NCBI GenBank assembly: GCA_031271275.1 | Contig: JAISWA010000202.1 | Span: 1-8,062 of the forward strand | Direction of reading: 5' to 3' | DNA length: 8,062 nt | Origin: Clostridiales bacterium | Lineage (GTDB): Bacteria; Bacillota; Clostridia; Lachnospirales; WQUN01 | Shown: positions 1 to 7,084 of the stretch, in pieces | How positions within the stretch are numbered: the stretch's first letter is position 1 | Layout of the letters: each line of letters opens with the position of its first letter | Notes under the pieces: model-generated | Seen by the model: the letters and a program-made list of their open reading frames with translations, nothing else | What the model was told of the DNA's origin: nothing | Database searches by the model: none | Position numbers and translations under genes: made by a program

Positions 1-502
1 CCCGAAACGAAACAAGCGTTACAACAAGGAATTATTGCGCATAGGCTTTTTCGAGCTGCCGAAAGCAAACATCGAAACGGAAAACCAACGCCACTGGCGG
101 GATTATTTCACAAGCGGCGAAGTCAGCGCCGACGCGCCGGAGTACATAAAGAAAGCGAGCGAAATCATAGAACTAAGCAATCTCGGCAAGGAGGAACTGG
201 AAATGCGGACTTTAATGGAAAGAGCGCAAGACAGATACGACGCGGACAGGTATGACGCCTTCTATGACGGCAAAGATGAAGGCCGGTTGGAAGGTCGTGT
301 GGAAGGTCGGTTGGAAGGCCGAGCGGAAGGTCGGTTGGAAGGTCGTGTGGAAGGCCGAGTGGAAGGTCACATAGAAGGTCTGACGGAAGGCCGCCGCGAC
401 CAGGCACTGCAAATTGTAACCAACATGAAAAAGTTAAACCTGCCAATGGAAATGATTATGGAATACACCGGTCTTCCGCCCGACGTGTTGGAGGCGCTGT
501 AG
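1..502 (+). CDS. Rpn family / PD-(D/E)XK nuclease putative transposase, C-terminal part (5' end outside window)
   Basis: The frame is open from base 2 to a TAG at 500-502, giving 166 visible codons. A TTG at 35 could be mistaken for a start, but the reading frame continues upstream without a stop, so the gene begins outside the window. The visible part starts with an ELLRIGFFELPK-like strand. In the Rpn/PDDEXK_2 families an ELPK motif of this kind follows the nuclease core, so the catalytic residues are probably in the missing part. A charged helical linker follows, then about ten GxxE tetrapeptides, then a C-terminal segment (DQALQIVTNMKKLNLPMEMI...TGLPPDVLEAL, split here) like the usual tail of these proteins. 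Family members promote recombination in E. coli (RpnA) and are often annotated as transposases; whether this copy is mobile is unknown. No terminal repeats are visible. The family call rests on the tail alone. Confidence 0.75.
   Translation, partial: PKRNKRYNKELLRIGFFELPKANIETENQRHWRDYFTSGEVSADAPEYIKKASEIIELSNLGKEELEMRTLMERAQDRYDADRYDAFYDGKDEGRLEGRVEGRLEGRAEGRLEGRVEGRVEGHIEGLTEGRRDQALQIVTNMKKLNLPMEMIMEYTGLPPDVLEAL
269..388 (+). repeat. Tandem 12-bp repeat coding for GxxE tetrapeptides
   Basis: Ten consecutive 12-bp units lie in frame inside the Rpn-like gene, encoding GKDE, GRLE, GRVE, GRLE, GRAE, GRLE, GRVE, GRVE, GHIE and GLTE; a degenerate GRRD follows at 389-400. The core is GGYCGNNTGGAA. 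Units at 293-304 and 341-352 are identical, as are those at 305-316 and 329-340, and 281-304 differs from 329-352 at one base. The near-identity at DNA level, not just protein level, points to recent expansion by slippage or unequal recombination. Any gain or loss of a unit keeps the frame. The outer units (269-280 and 365-388) are more diverged. Confidence 0.95.
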
Positions 503-565
503 AAAAAAATCTCGCCCTTTCACTATCGAAAGCGGCACGCGCGGCAGAATTGAGGGCTGAATTTA

Positions 566-1027
566 ATGGCAAATGAAACCGGAAAAACGCGGGGCGAATC
601 CCTTACAGTTATGACGGAGTTGGTAATCCCCAACGATACCAACATGCTCGGCAACCTTTTGGGCGGCAGGCTCCTTTATTTAATAGACATCGTCGGCGCG
701 ATGACCGCTACGCGGCACGCGGAGAGCATCGTCGCCACGGTTCAAATGAACACGGTGGAATTCAAACGCCCGATAAAACTGGGCTGTATCGTGGAACTGA
801 CCTCCTATGTGGTTTGGACGGGGAACACCTCCATCGAGGTAGCGGTAGAAATATACGGCGAGGACCCCATCACCAAAACCCGGGAATTTATCAGCAAGGT
901 CTTTATGGTATTTGTCGCCTTGGACGCGGAAGGGCGCAAGCACAAAACTATCCCCTACCTGCCCGAAACCGAGCGGGAAATACAGGATTACGAGGAAGCG
1001 GCTAACCGAAGGCGGCAAACGATATAA
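566..1027 (+). CDS. Acyl-CoA thioesterase, hotdog fold (YciA/ACOT-like)
   Basis: This 153-residue protein has the usual length of single-domain bacterial acyl-CoA thioesterases, which hydrolyse acyl-CoA to free fatty acid and CoA in the cytoplasm. The diagnostic stretch is at residues 20-51: a PNDTN loop, a GNLLGG turn (29-34) leading into the central hotdog helix, and the conserved Asp41 in LLYLID, the position of the acidic active-site residue in this family; TATRHA follows. The strands around VEFKRPI (64-70) and the FVALDAEGRK segment (116-125) also match. The C-terminus is a charged helix. The ATG at 566 has a modest GAGGG (552-556) nine bases upstream. The next gene starts 33 bases downstream on the same strand, so cotranscription is likely. 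Chain-length preference cannot be read from the sequence. Confidence 0.88.
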   Translation: MANETGKTRGESLTVMTELVIPNDTNMLGNLLGGRLLYLIDIVGAMTATRHAESIVATVQMNTVEFKRPIKLGCIVELTSYVVWTGNTSIEVAVEIYGEDPITKTREFISKVFMVFVALDAEGRKHKTIPYLPETEREIQDYEEAANRRRQTI

Positions 1028-1045
1028 GGCAACCTCAGATAATAG

Positions 1046-1053
1046 AAAGGAGG
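1046..1053 (+). promoter_or_regulatory. Strong ribosome binding site of the cytidylate-kinase-like gene
   Basis: AAAGGAGG lies seven bases before the ATG at 1061. It is one of the closest matches to the anti-Shine-Dalgarno complement in the window and fixes that start. Confidence 0.9.
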
Positions 1054-1060
1054 AACGGCT

Positions 1061-1693
1061 ATGAACATCATCACCGTAAGCCGGGAATTTGGCAGCGGCG
1101 GCAGAGAGATAGGGAAGCGCCTGGCGGACGCGCTTAACATCGCTTATCTCGACCGGGAAATCGTGTCCGCCATTGCCGAAAAAAGTTCCCTTGACGAAAG
1201 TTATGTGGACAGGAACATTGAAAGCGGGCTGTTTAAAATGTACCCGGTAACGTTTTCCCGCACGTTTACCTATATGCCGGTAATCATCAGGGGTACGCCG
1301 GATTTGCTAGCGCAGCAGCATAAGGTCATCAAAGAGCTTGCCGCCAAAGGCGACTGCGTCATTGTGGGGCGGGGCGCGGACGAAATACTGCGGGAGTACC
1401 GCCCTTTTAAGGTGTTCGTATACGCGGACATGCCCGCGAAATTGGAACGCTGCCGTAAACGGGCGGCGGAAGACGAAAAGCTCTCCGACCGCGAGTTGGA
1501 AAAAAGCATCAAGCAAATTGACAAGGCAAGGGCGGATAACCACAATCTGATTTCGTCTTTCCGGTGGGGCGATAAAAGCGGCTATCACCTTTGCGTCAAC
1601 ACCACGGGCATTGAAATAAAGTCGGTTGTTCCCCATATCGCGGCGTATGCGGCGGCGTGGTTTAAAACGGCAAATACTAAGGAGCAGATTTAA
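1061..1693 (+). CDS. Cytidylate kinase-like family protein
   Basis: The 210-residue protein matches the Cytidylate_kin2 family (PF13189), P-loop proteins related to CMP kinase. The N-terminus reads ITVSREFGSGG (residues 4-14) followed by REIGKRLA, a glycine-rich phosphate-binding loop that lacks the textbook GKS/GKT ending, as is usual in this family. A second conserved block, CVIVGRGADEIL (99-110), and a basic helix RCRKRAAEDE (130-139) precede a FRWGDKSGYHLCVNT block (167-181), the C-terminal signature of the family. Essential CMP kinase (Cmk) is a different, better characterised protein; members of this family are common as extra copies in Bacillota and their substrate is mostly unproven, so I give no symbol. 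The start is set by AAAGGAGG at 1046-1053. The stop TAA overlaps the MFS start by one base. Confidence 0.85.
   Translation: MNIITVSREFGSGGREIGKRLADALNIAYLDREIVSAIAEKSSLDESYVDRNIESGLFKMYPVTFSRTFTYMPVIIRGTPDLLAQQHKVIKELAAKGDCVIVGRGADEILREYRPFKVFVYADMPAKLERCRKRAAEDEKLSDRELEKSIKQIDKARADNHNLISSFRWGDKSGYHLCVNTTGIEIKSVVPHIAAYAAAWFKTANTKEQI
1679..1684 (+). promoter_or_regulatory. Ribosome binding site of the MFS gene, inside the upstream gene
   Basis: AAGGAG lies within the last codons of the kinase-like gene, eight bases before the ATG at 1693. With the TAATG stop/start overlap it supports that start and translational coupling. Confidence 0.85.
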
Positions 1694-2928
1694 TGCCTGA
1701 CGGCAATGTAAAATGGAAACGCAACGCGGCTTTTTTTATCGCGGGTCAGTTTATATCCATGTTCGGTTCCATGCTCGTTTCATACGCGATTACCTGGCAT
1801 ATCACTTTGCGGGAACAGTCCGGCGGATTAATCGCCCTGTTCACCGTAGCGACCATGCTTCCCATGGTATTTATCTCCCCCGTCGCCGGCGTTTGGGCGG
1901 ACAGGTACAACCGCAAATACTTAATAAACATCTCCGACGCGGCTATCGCCCTGGTTACGTTGTCGGTAGCGATTCTGTACAGTTCCGGTATGCAAAGCGT
2001 ATGGTTCCTGCTTGCCGCGGCAATGGCGAGGAGCGTGGGGCAAGGGATTCAGCAGCCCGCGGTCAGCGCGCTTATTCCGCAAATCGTACCGGAGGAGCAC
2101 CTTACGCGGTTTAACGGAATACAAAGCGCGGCTCAGTCCCTGACCATGTTTGCCGCGCCGATGGCGGCGGGGGCGCTGCTTACCTTCCTCCCCATCGGGA
2201 ATATATTTTTTATCGACGTCGCCACCGCCGTTATAGGAATTGCCGCCGTGTTTTTCTTTGTCAAGGTTCCCCACGCGGTGAAGCAGGCGGAACACGGGGC
2301 GGGGGCGAAGGCTTATTTCCATGAAATGATGGAAGGGCTGCGTTTTATCGGGGGGCAGGCGTGGCTTAAAACGTTAATCATAGCGACCGCGCTGTTTATG
2401 GTAATGGCGTCGCCCTCGGCAATGATGACGCCGCTTCAGGTGACGCGCACTTTCGGCGGGGAAGTGTGGCGGCTTACGGCGATTGAGATTGCCTTTTCCG
2501 TGGGAATGATGATAGGCGGGATTGTGATTGCCGCGTGGGGCGGGTTTAAAAACAAGGCGCATTCCATGCTGCTCGCCTGGATGCTGTACGGCGTGTCCAC
2601 CTTACTGTTCGGCGTGATACCCAACTTTTGGGTGTATCTGGGCGTGATGGTTTTTTGCGGCTGTATCATGCCGCTGTACAATACGCCGAGCATGACGCTG
2701 CTGCAAATGAAAATCCCTCCGCAGTTTATGGGGAGGGTGTTCAGCGTAATGAGCATGATAAGCGGTCTGGCGTTTCCCCTTGGGATGACCCTGTTCGGGC
2801 CTTTGGGCGATATTGTGCGCATTGAGCTGCTGCTGATTGTCACCGGGGTGCTACTTTTAACCGGCGGGCTGTTCCTTTTGAAGCGCAGGGAATTGTTTGA
2901 GGCGGGGAAACCGTCTGTAAGCCCTTAA
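1693..2928 (+). CDS. MFS transporter, MFS_3/macrolide-efflux-like exporter
   Basis: The 411-residue integral membrane protein has a short polar N-terminus (MPDGNVKWKRN), then an FFIAGQFISMFGSMLVSYA helix and the classic MFS motif A, GVWADRYNRK (residues 66-75), between helices 2 and 3. About twelve hydrophobic segments follow, split by a charged cytoplasmic loop (VKVPHAVKQAEHGAGAKAY). This layout fits the MFS_3 group that includes MefA-type macrolide efflux and enterobactin exporter relatives, driven by proton antiport. The substrate cannot be deduced; calling it a drug-resistance gene would be over-reading. It is translationally coupled to the cytidylate-kinase-like gene by a TAATG overlap, and its TAA stop overlaps the recG stop on the other strand. 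It ends in a basic tail (LLKRRELFEAGK) that is probably cytoplasmic. Confidence 0.88.
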   Translation: MPDGNVKWKRNAAFFIAGQFISMFGSMLVSYAITWHITLREQSGGLIALFTVATMLPMVFISPVAGVWADRYNRKYLINISDAAIALVTLSVAILYSSGMQSVWFLLAAAMARSVGQGIQQPAVSALIPQIVPEEHLTRFNGIQSAAQSLTMFAAPMAAGALLTFLPIGNIFFIDVATAVIGIAAVFFFVKVPHAVKQAEHGAGAKAYFHEMMEGLRFIGGQAWLKTLIIATALFMVMASPSAMMTPLQVTRTFGGEVWRLTAIEIAFSVGMMIGGIVIAAWGGFKNKAHSMLLAWMLYGVSTLLFGVIPNFWVYLGVMVFCGCIMPLYNTPSMTLLQMKIPPQFMGRVFSVMSMISGLAFPLGMTLFGPLGDIVRIELLLIVTGVLLLTGGLFLLKRRELFEAGKPSVSP

Positions 2929-5042
2929 AGTACCGCTTCTCTATACGCCCCGAACAGCGCCCTGATTTTTAAACGAATACGTTCCGTTTCCGCTTCGCTT
3001 ACGGCAATTTCCCCGCCGCGCACCTGCACGGCGGTCTCCTGGGCTTCCTTTAAAATATCCATGTCGCGGTAAAGGTTCGCGATGGTAAACGAGGGAAGCC
3101 CGTGCTGTTTTACGCCGAAAAAATCCCCCGCGCCGCGCTGTTCCAAATCCATTTCCGAAAGGGCGAACCCGTCGCAGGTTTTTGTCATCGCCCGCATCCT
3201 CGCCCTGGTCCGCTCGTTGTTGCGCACGTCGCTTACCAACACGCAGTAGGATTGATGATTCCCTCTCCCCACGCGCCCCCGCAGTTGGTGAAGCTGCGAA
3301 AGACCGAACCTTTCCGCGTTCTCGATAATCATCAGGCTCGCGTTCGCCACATGCACGCCCACCTCAATCACCGTGGTGGAAACAAGCGCCTTTATTTCCC
3401 CTGCTTTAAACGCGTCCATGATTTGCTGCTTCTCAAGGGGCTTCATACGCCCGTGCAGGCATGCCACCCGCATACCGGGCAGCGCCCGGGAAAGTTCCCG
3501 CGTATATTGGGCCACGTTGGCGACTTCCGCTTTCGAAACCGCCGCGTAGGAATCGCCGCCGTCTTCGGCGGTTTTTTCTTCAATAGACGGGCAGATAACA
3601 TAGACCTGCCTGCCCTGGGCAATTTCCTTTTGCATAAACGCGTGAAGCCGCGCCCGGTACGAAGAATTGACGGAATAGGTTTTTATGGGAATACGCCCCG
3701 GCGGCATCTCGCTTATGCTCGAAACGTCCATGTCGCCGTACAGTATCAGCCCAAGCGTGCGGGGGATGGGGGTGGCGGTCATGACCAACGTGTGGGGCAA
3801 AAGTGCTGAACCGCTTCCTTTATAAGTCAGCGTAAACCGCTGATTGACCCCGAACCGGTGCTGTTCGTCGGTTATAACCATCGCCAACCGGCGGTACTCC
3901 ACGCCGGTTTGTATCAGCGCGTGGGTCCCCACAATCATTTGCGCGCGGCCTTCCGCGATTTCGGCAAGGGCGGCGCTGCGTTCCCGCCGCGTCATGCTCC
4001 CGGTCAGCAAAACCGTATGAAACCCGAAGGGCGCGAAATATCGCGAAAACTGCCCGTAATGCTGCGCCGCCAAAACTTCCGTCGGCGCCATTATCGCCGC
4101 CTGATATCCGTTTTGCGCCGCTAAAAAGCAGGCGGCGATGGCGACGGCGGTTTTACCCGAGCCTACGTCGCCCTGTATCAGCCGGTTCATCCTCCGGCGG
4201 CGCGACAAATCTTTTTTGATCGTTTCGAGCACGGAAAATTGCGCGTTGGTCAGCCGGAACGGAAACGAATCGAGCAGCGGCTTCAAATCTAAATTAATAA
4301 AAGTTTCGCCGTCTTCTTTTTCGATGGAATTTTTCAGCGCGAACAGCGCTAACTGCATAAAAAAAAGCTCCTCGAACACCAACCTTCGCCTTGCGTGAAG
4401 GAAGTGCCCGTCGCTTTCGGGGAAATGAATATTATAAACCGCCGTTTTCCTGTCGAAAAAGTTGAATTTTTCACGTATGCAGGCGGGCAGGTCGTCCGTT
4501 ACCTCACTGTCGAGGTTTTTAAGCGCGGCATGGATGGCGGAACGCAAAAACTTCTGAGAGATTCCCTTTGCGGCAGCCGTGTACACCGGCACAACCCGCC
4601 CGGAGGAAACGGACTCGCCGCAATCGTACTCCGGCGACTCCATCCGCGCCCTGCCATATTGAAAATCCACTTTGCCGGTAAAAACGTATTCGGTATCTTT
4701 TTTAAAATACCGCTTCAAATACGGTTGGTTGAACCATATCAGTTCCAGTTCGCCGGTTTCGTCCCGCAAACGGGCTTTGGTCATAATCAGCGGCTTGCCC
4801 GATGCGCCCGCGTTTTTCCGCGGGAAGGAAATATTCTCCGGCTCCGCCGCGATATGCCCGCGCAGGGTGTTGACCGCGCCGTATATCAGCATAGATACCG
4901 TCTTGACTTGACTGCGATCGTCGTAATCCCTGGGGAAATGGTTGAGCAAATCCCCCACGGAGCGTATGCCCGCCCCGCGCAGCGCCTCGTAACGTTTCTC
5001 GCCCACGCCGGGCAGACGGGAAACCGGATCGCTTAAACGCAT
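2925..5042 (-). CDS. recG: ATP-dependent DNA helicase RecG
   Basis: RecG is a monomeric superfamily 2 translocase that remodels stalled replication forks and branched recombination intermediates. The 705 residues match the family's usual length (about 680-710). Order: an N-terminal helix-hairpin-helix-like segment (LSDPVSRLPGVGEKR), the wedge OB-fold domain (about 55-150), then helicase motifs: Walker A GDVGSGKT (291-298), PTEVLA (320-325), the DEQH Walker B box (392-395), TATPIPRT (422-429), STTVIEVGV (555-563) and QLRGRVGRG (586-594). The C-terminal RGAGDFFGVKQHG block (636-648) is the RecG translocation signature. One oddity: the segment after VIEVGV reads HVANA, where E. coli and B. subtilis have D/N then VPNA. 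The ATG overlaps the FakA-like stop by one base (TAATG on the minus strand) without a good Shine-Dalgarno, so translation is probably coupled. The 3' end overlaps the convergent MFS gene by four bases. Confidence 0.97.
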   Translation of the reverse strand: MRLSDPVSRLPGVGEKRYEALRGAGIRSVGDLLNHFPRDYDDRSQVKTVSMLIYGAVNTLRGHIAAEPENISFPRKNAGASGKPLIMTKARLRDETGELELIWFNQPYLKRYFKKDTEYVFTGKVDFQYGRARMESPEYDCGESVSSGRVVPVYTAAAKGISQKFLRSAIHAALKNLDSEVTDDLPACIREKFNFFDRKTAVYNIHFPESDGHFLHARRRLVFEELFFMQLALFALKNSIEKEDGETFINLDLKPLLDSFPFRLTNAQFSVLETIKKDLSRRRRMNRLIQGDVGSGKTAVAIAACFLAAQNGYQAAIMAPTEVLAAQHYGQFSRYFAPFGFHTVLLTGSMTRRERSAALAEIAEGRAQMIVGTHALIQTGVEYRRLAMVITDEQHRFGVNQRFTLTYKGSGSALLPHTLVMTATPIPRTLGLILYGDMDVSSISEMPPGRIPIKTYSVNSSYRARLHAFMQKEIAQGRQVYVICPSIEEKTAEDGGDSYAAVSKAEVANVAQYTRELSRALPGMRVACLHGRMKPLEKQQIMDAFKAGEIKALVSTTVIEVGVHVANASLMIIENAERFGLSQLHQLRGRVGRGNHQSYCVLVSDVRNNERTRARMRAMTKTCDGFALSEMDLEQRGAGDFFGVKQHGLPSFTIANLYRDMDILKEAQETAVQVRGGEIAVSEAETERIRLKIRALFGAYREAVL

Positions 5043-6676
5043 TATTCTACCGAGAGGATATAGTTATATAAGGGCTGCCTGCCGTTGTAGAGTTCGATTT
5101 CACTGTCGGGATGTTTTGCTGAAATGTGCGCGCGGATTTCCTCCGCCATTTCCAAGGTGACGCCTTCGCCGTAGTACACGCTCACGATGTCGCCGCCGAA
5201 GGAAAGCATGTGGTCGGCAAGGTCTTTCGCCGCCTGCTGCAAGTCCAACGCGATCAGCGCCACGTCCCCGTCATAAATGCAAAGGATATCCCCTTCGCGC
5301 ACCTCGCGCCCGTCAAGCACCGTGTCCCGCACGGCGGTGGTAATTTGCCCGGAATGCACGGATTGAATCGCGTCTTCCATCGCGGCGAGATTTTCTTCCG
5401 CCGAAAGGGTGTCCAGGTAGTTGACCATACAGGAAACGCCCTGCGGTATGGAACGCGTTTCCACCACGTGCACCGCTTTGCTTGAAGTGTTAAGCTCCAC
5501 CGCCTGTTTGGCGGTGAGGATGATGTTTTTATTGTTGGGAAGGATGATTACGCTCCCGGCGTTCACCTGAGAAACCGCCTTCGCGATATCCTCGGCGCTT
5601 GGGTTCATGGTCTGTCCGCCTTCAATCACCGCGTCCACCCCAAGCCCGGTAAAGAGTTCGCACAGCCCCTGCCCCGCCGCGACCGCCACAAAGCCGAGGG
5701 GTTTTGCGGGCGCTGACGAAGCGGAATATTCCTGCAAAGAAGTGTGCTGCTCACGCATATTGTCTATTTTTATTTTACTCAGGGAGCCGTATGACAGGGC
5801 TTTTTCCAACACCCTGCCGGGGTGGTTGGTGTGGACGTGTACCTTTATTATACCGTCGTCCGCCACGACGACAATGGAATCCCCCTGGGCGGGGAGGACT
5901 TCCTTCAGCGCTTTCTCCGTTTCCGGTTGGGCTTCTTCGTTGGGGAGGTCGAGCAAAAATTCCGTACAATAAGCGAATTTGATGTCGGCGTCGTTAAGCC
6001 CGGCGGGGGTGAGCGCTTCCTCGGAAGCTTTCACAAGGTCAAGGGGGACGGGGTCTTCGCCCGTATACAGCGCGTCCAACGCGCCTTTGAATATTAAAAT
6101 CAGCCCCATACCGCCCGCGTCCACCACGCCCGCCTGTTGCAGCGCGGGGAGCATGGACGGCGTTTTATCCAAAACTTCGTTGGCGTGTTTGATGACGGAT
6201 TTAAGCGCGGTTTCGATATCCTCGCTGTCGTAGGCGCATTCGTAGGCTTGCTCGCTTATCGCCCGCGCCACGGTAAGTATGGTGCCTTCTTTCGGTTTCA
6301 TGACCGCCTGGTACGCCGTTTCCACCGACTGCGAAAGGGCGTCCGCCAAATCTTCCGCCGCCGCGGTGGATTTACCCTCCAAACCCTTGGCGAACCCGCG
6401 GAAAAGCTGCGAAAGTATGACGCCGGAATTCCCCCGCGCCCCTCTTAACGAACCGCTTGACGCCGCCTTCGCCACGTCGCGGACGTTGGGGGTGTTCAGC
6501 TTTTGCACCTCCCGCGCTGCCGCCTGTACCGTATAAGACATATTGGTGCCGGTGTCGCCGTCGGGAACGGGGAAAACATTCAGCGCGTCTACGGCGCGGC
6601 TGTTTCGGGTCAGTTCGTTTGCCCCGCAGATTATCATTTTGCGCAGCAGGTTGCCGTCTATGGTTATCAAGCCCAA
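5042..6676 (-). CDS. fakA: DAK2/DhaL-domain fatty acid kinase subunit, FakA/YloV-like
   Basis: The 544-residue protein aligns end to end with the FakA/YloV architecture. The N-terminal DhaL kinase domain (about 1-205) carries NVFPVPDGDTGTN (33-45), with Asp39 and Asp41 as the expected Mg-ATP ligands, GARGNSGVILSQ (79-90), and the TPSMLPALQQAGVVDAGG segment (172-189). A middle domain has Cys237 and a HVHTNHPG cluster (280-287), matching the metal-binding Cys/His set known in FakA. The C-terminal DegV-like domain has GGQTMNPS (353-360), LPNNKN (379-384) and IPQG (410-413). FakA phosphorylates fatty acids carried by FakB, giving acyl-phosphate for phospholipid synthesis; no fakB lies in the window. 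The start is TTG at 6676, eight bases after GAGGAG; an in-frame TTG at 6670 is too far from it. The gene follows asp23 by a short gap and is coupled to recG. Confidence 0.93.
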   Translation of the reverse strand: MGLITIDGNLLRKMIICGANELTRNSRAVDALNVFPVPDGDTGTNMSYTVQAAAREVQKLNTPNVRDVAKAASSGSLRGARGNSGVILSQLFRGFAKGLEGKSTAAAEDLADALSQSVETAYQAVMKPKEGTILTVARAISEQAYECAYDSEDIETALKSVIKHANEVLDKTPSMLPALQQAGVVDAGGMGLILIFKGALDALYTGEDPVPLDLVKASEEALTPAGLNDADIKFAYCTEFLLDLPNEEAQPETEKALKEVLPAQGDSIVVVADDGIIKVHVHTNHPGRVLEKALSYGSLSKIKIDNMREQHTSLQEYSASSAPAKPLGFVAVAAGQGLCELFTGLGVDAVIEGGQTMNPSAEDIAKAVSQVNAGSVIILPNNKNIILTAKQAVELNTSSKAVHVVETRSIPQGVSCMVNYLDTLSAEENLAAMEDAIQSVHSGQITTAVRDTVLDGREVREGDILCIYDGDVALIALDLQQAAKDLADHMLSFGGDIVSVYYGEGVTLEMAEEIRAHISAKHPDSEIELYNGRQPLYNYILSVE

Positions 6677-6684
6677 AGAAATCT

Positions 6685-6690
6685 CTCCTC
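6685..6690 (-). promoter_or_regulatory. Ribosome binding site that selects the TTG start of the FakA-like gene
   Basis: On the minus strand GAGGAG sits eight bases before the TTG at 6676 and fourteen before the alternative TTG at 6670. The spacing favours the first. Confidence 0.75.
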
Positions 6691-6702
6691 GCGGGGCGGG
6701 TA

Positions 6703-7056
6703 TCAGTGTACTCTTACGCTCTCCACAAAAATATTTACTTCGTTAACCGTAATGCCTATGGTGTCCTCAACTTTATATTTTACGTTGCTCATGAGCGTTT
6801 CCGTAATCGCGGTGATGTTCGTGCCGTATTCCACGATGACGTGCAAATCGATGGAAAGGCAGTTGTCTTGCAAATTAAGGCGCACGCCTTTGGTCAGGCT
6901 CTCCATTTTCAAAATCTGCACCAGACCGTCGCGCATATTCCGCGCCGCCATTCCCACAATCCCGTAGCATTCCATCGCGGCGACGCCCGCCGTCCGCGCG
7001 ATAACTTCGTTATCCACCAAAACGGCGCCGTACTCGTTTTGTATTTTGGAAATCAA
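6703..7056 (-). CDS. Asp23/Gls24 family envelope stress protein (YloU-like)
   Basis: From the preferred TTG at 7056 the protein has 117 residues, typical for this family. It starts ISKIQNEYGAVLVDNEVIA (2-20), followed by RTAGVAAMECYGIVGMA, the conserved N-terminal pattern. A central LSIDLHVIVEYG strand (67-78) follows, then an amphipathic helix with KVEDTIGI and a last strand VNEVNIFVESVRVH. Asp23 itself is a membrane-associated protein of Staphylococcus whose loss triggers cell-wall stress; YloU is the B. subtilis neighbour of yloV, and this copy sits in that position. The biochemical role is not established. No membrane segment or signal peptide is visible. A GTG at 7065 would add three residues, but it lies inside the likely ribosome binding site. 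Confidence 0.92.
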   Translation of the reverse strand: MISKIQNEYGAVLVDNEVIARTAGVAAMECYGIVGMAARNMRDGLVQILKMESLTKGVRLNLQDNCLSIDLHVIVEYGTNITAITETLMSNVKYKVEDTIGITVNEVNIFVESVRVH

Positions 7057-7060
7057 GCCG

Positions 7061-7068
7061 ATCACCCC
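7061..7068 (-). promoter_or_regulatory. Ribosome binding site that decides the asp23 start
   Basis: On the minus strand GGGGTGAT closely matches the GGAGGTGAT complement of the 16S rRNA tail. It is four bases before the in-frame TTG at 7056, a normal spacing when TGAT is counted. The upstream GTG (7065) is part of this site and has no purine-rich element at a suitable distance, so TTG 7056 is the better start. Confidence 0.65.
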
Positions 7069-7084
7069 AAAGAAATATATATTC

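Noticed and set aside
269..400. CRISPR array or satellite
   Set aside because: The 12-bp units are contiguous, lack spacers and are in frame within a coding sequence.
35..502. Complete 155-residue protein starting at TTG 35
   Set aside because: The frame is open up to the window edge and the upstream codons (ending KRYNKEL) fit the family, so the TTG is an internal leucine codon.
514..536. Possible terminator hairpin after the Rpn-like gene
   Set aside because: The stem is only GCC plus TTTC against GAAA plus GGC with an internal loop, and no T-run follows. The rest of the 503-565 gap shows no clear promoter.
3102..3809. 235-residue plus-strand open frame opposite recG, and shorter frames at 3858-4124, 4138-4398 and 4395-5036
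   Set aside because: They are antisense to an unmistakable recG, have no recognisable domain or ribosome binding site, and look like by-products of GC-rich third positions.
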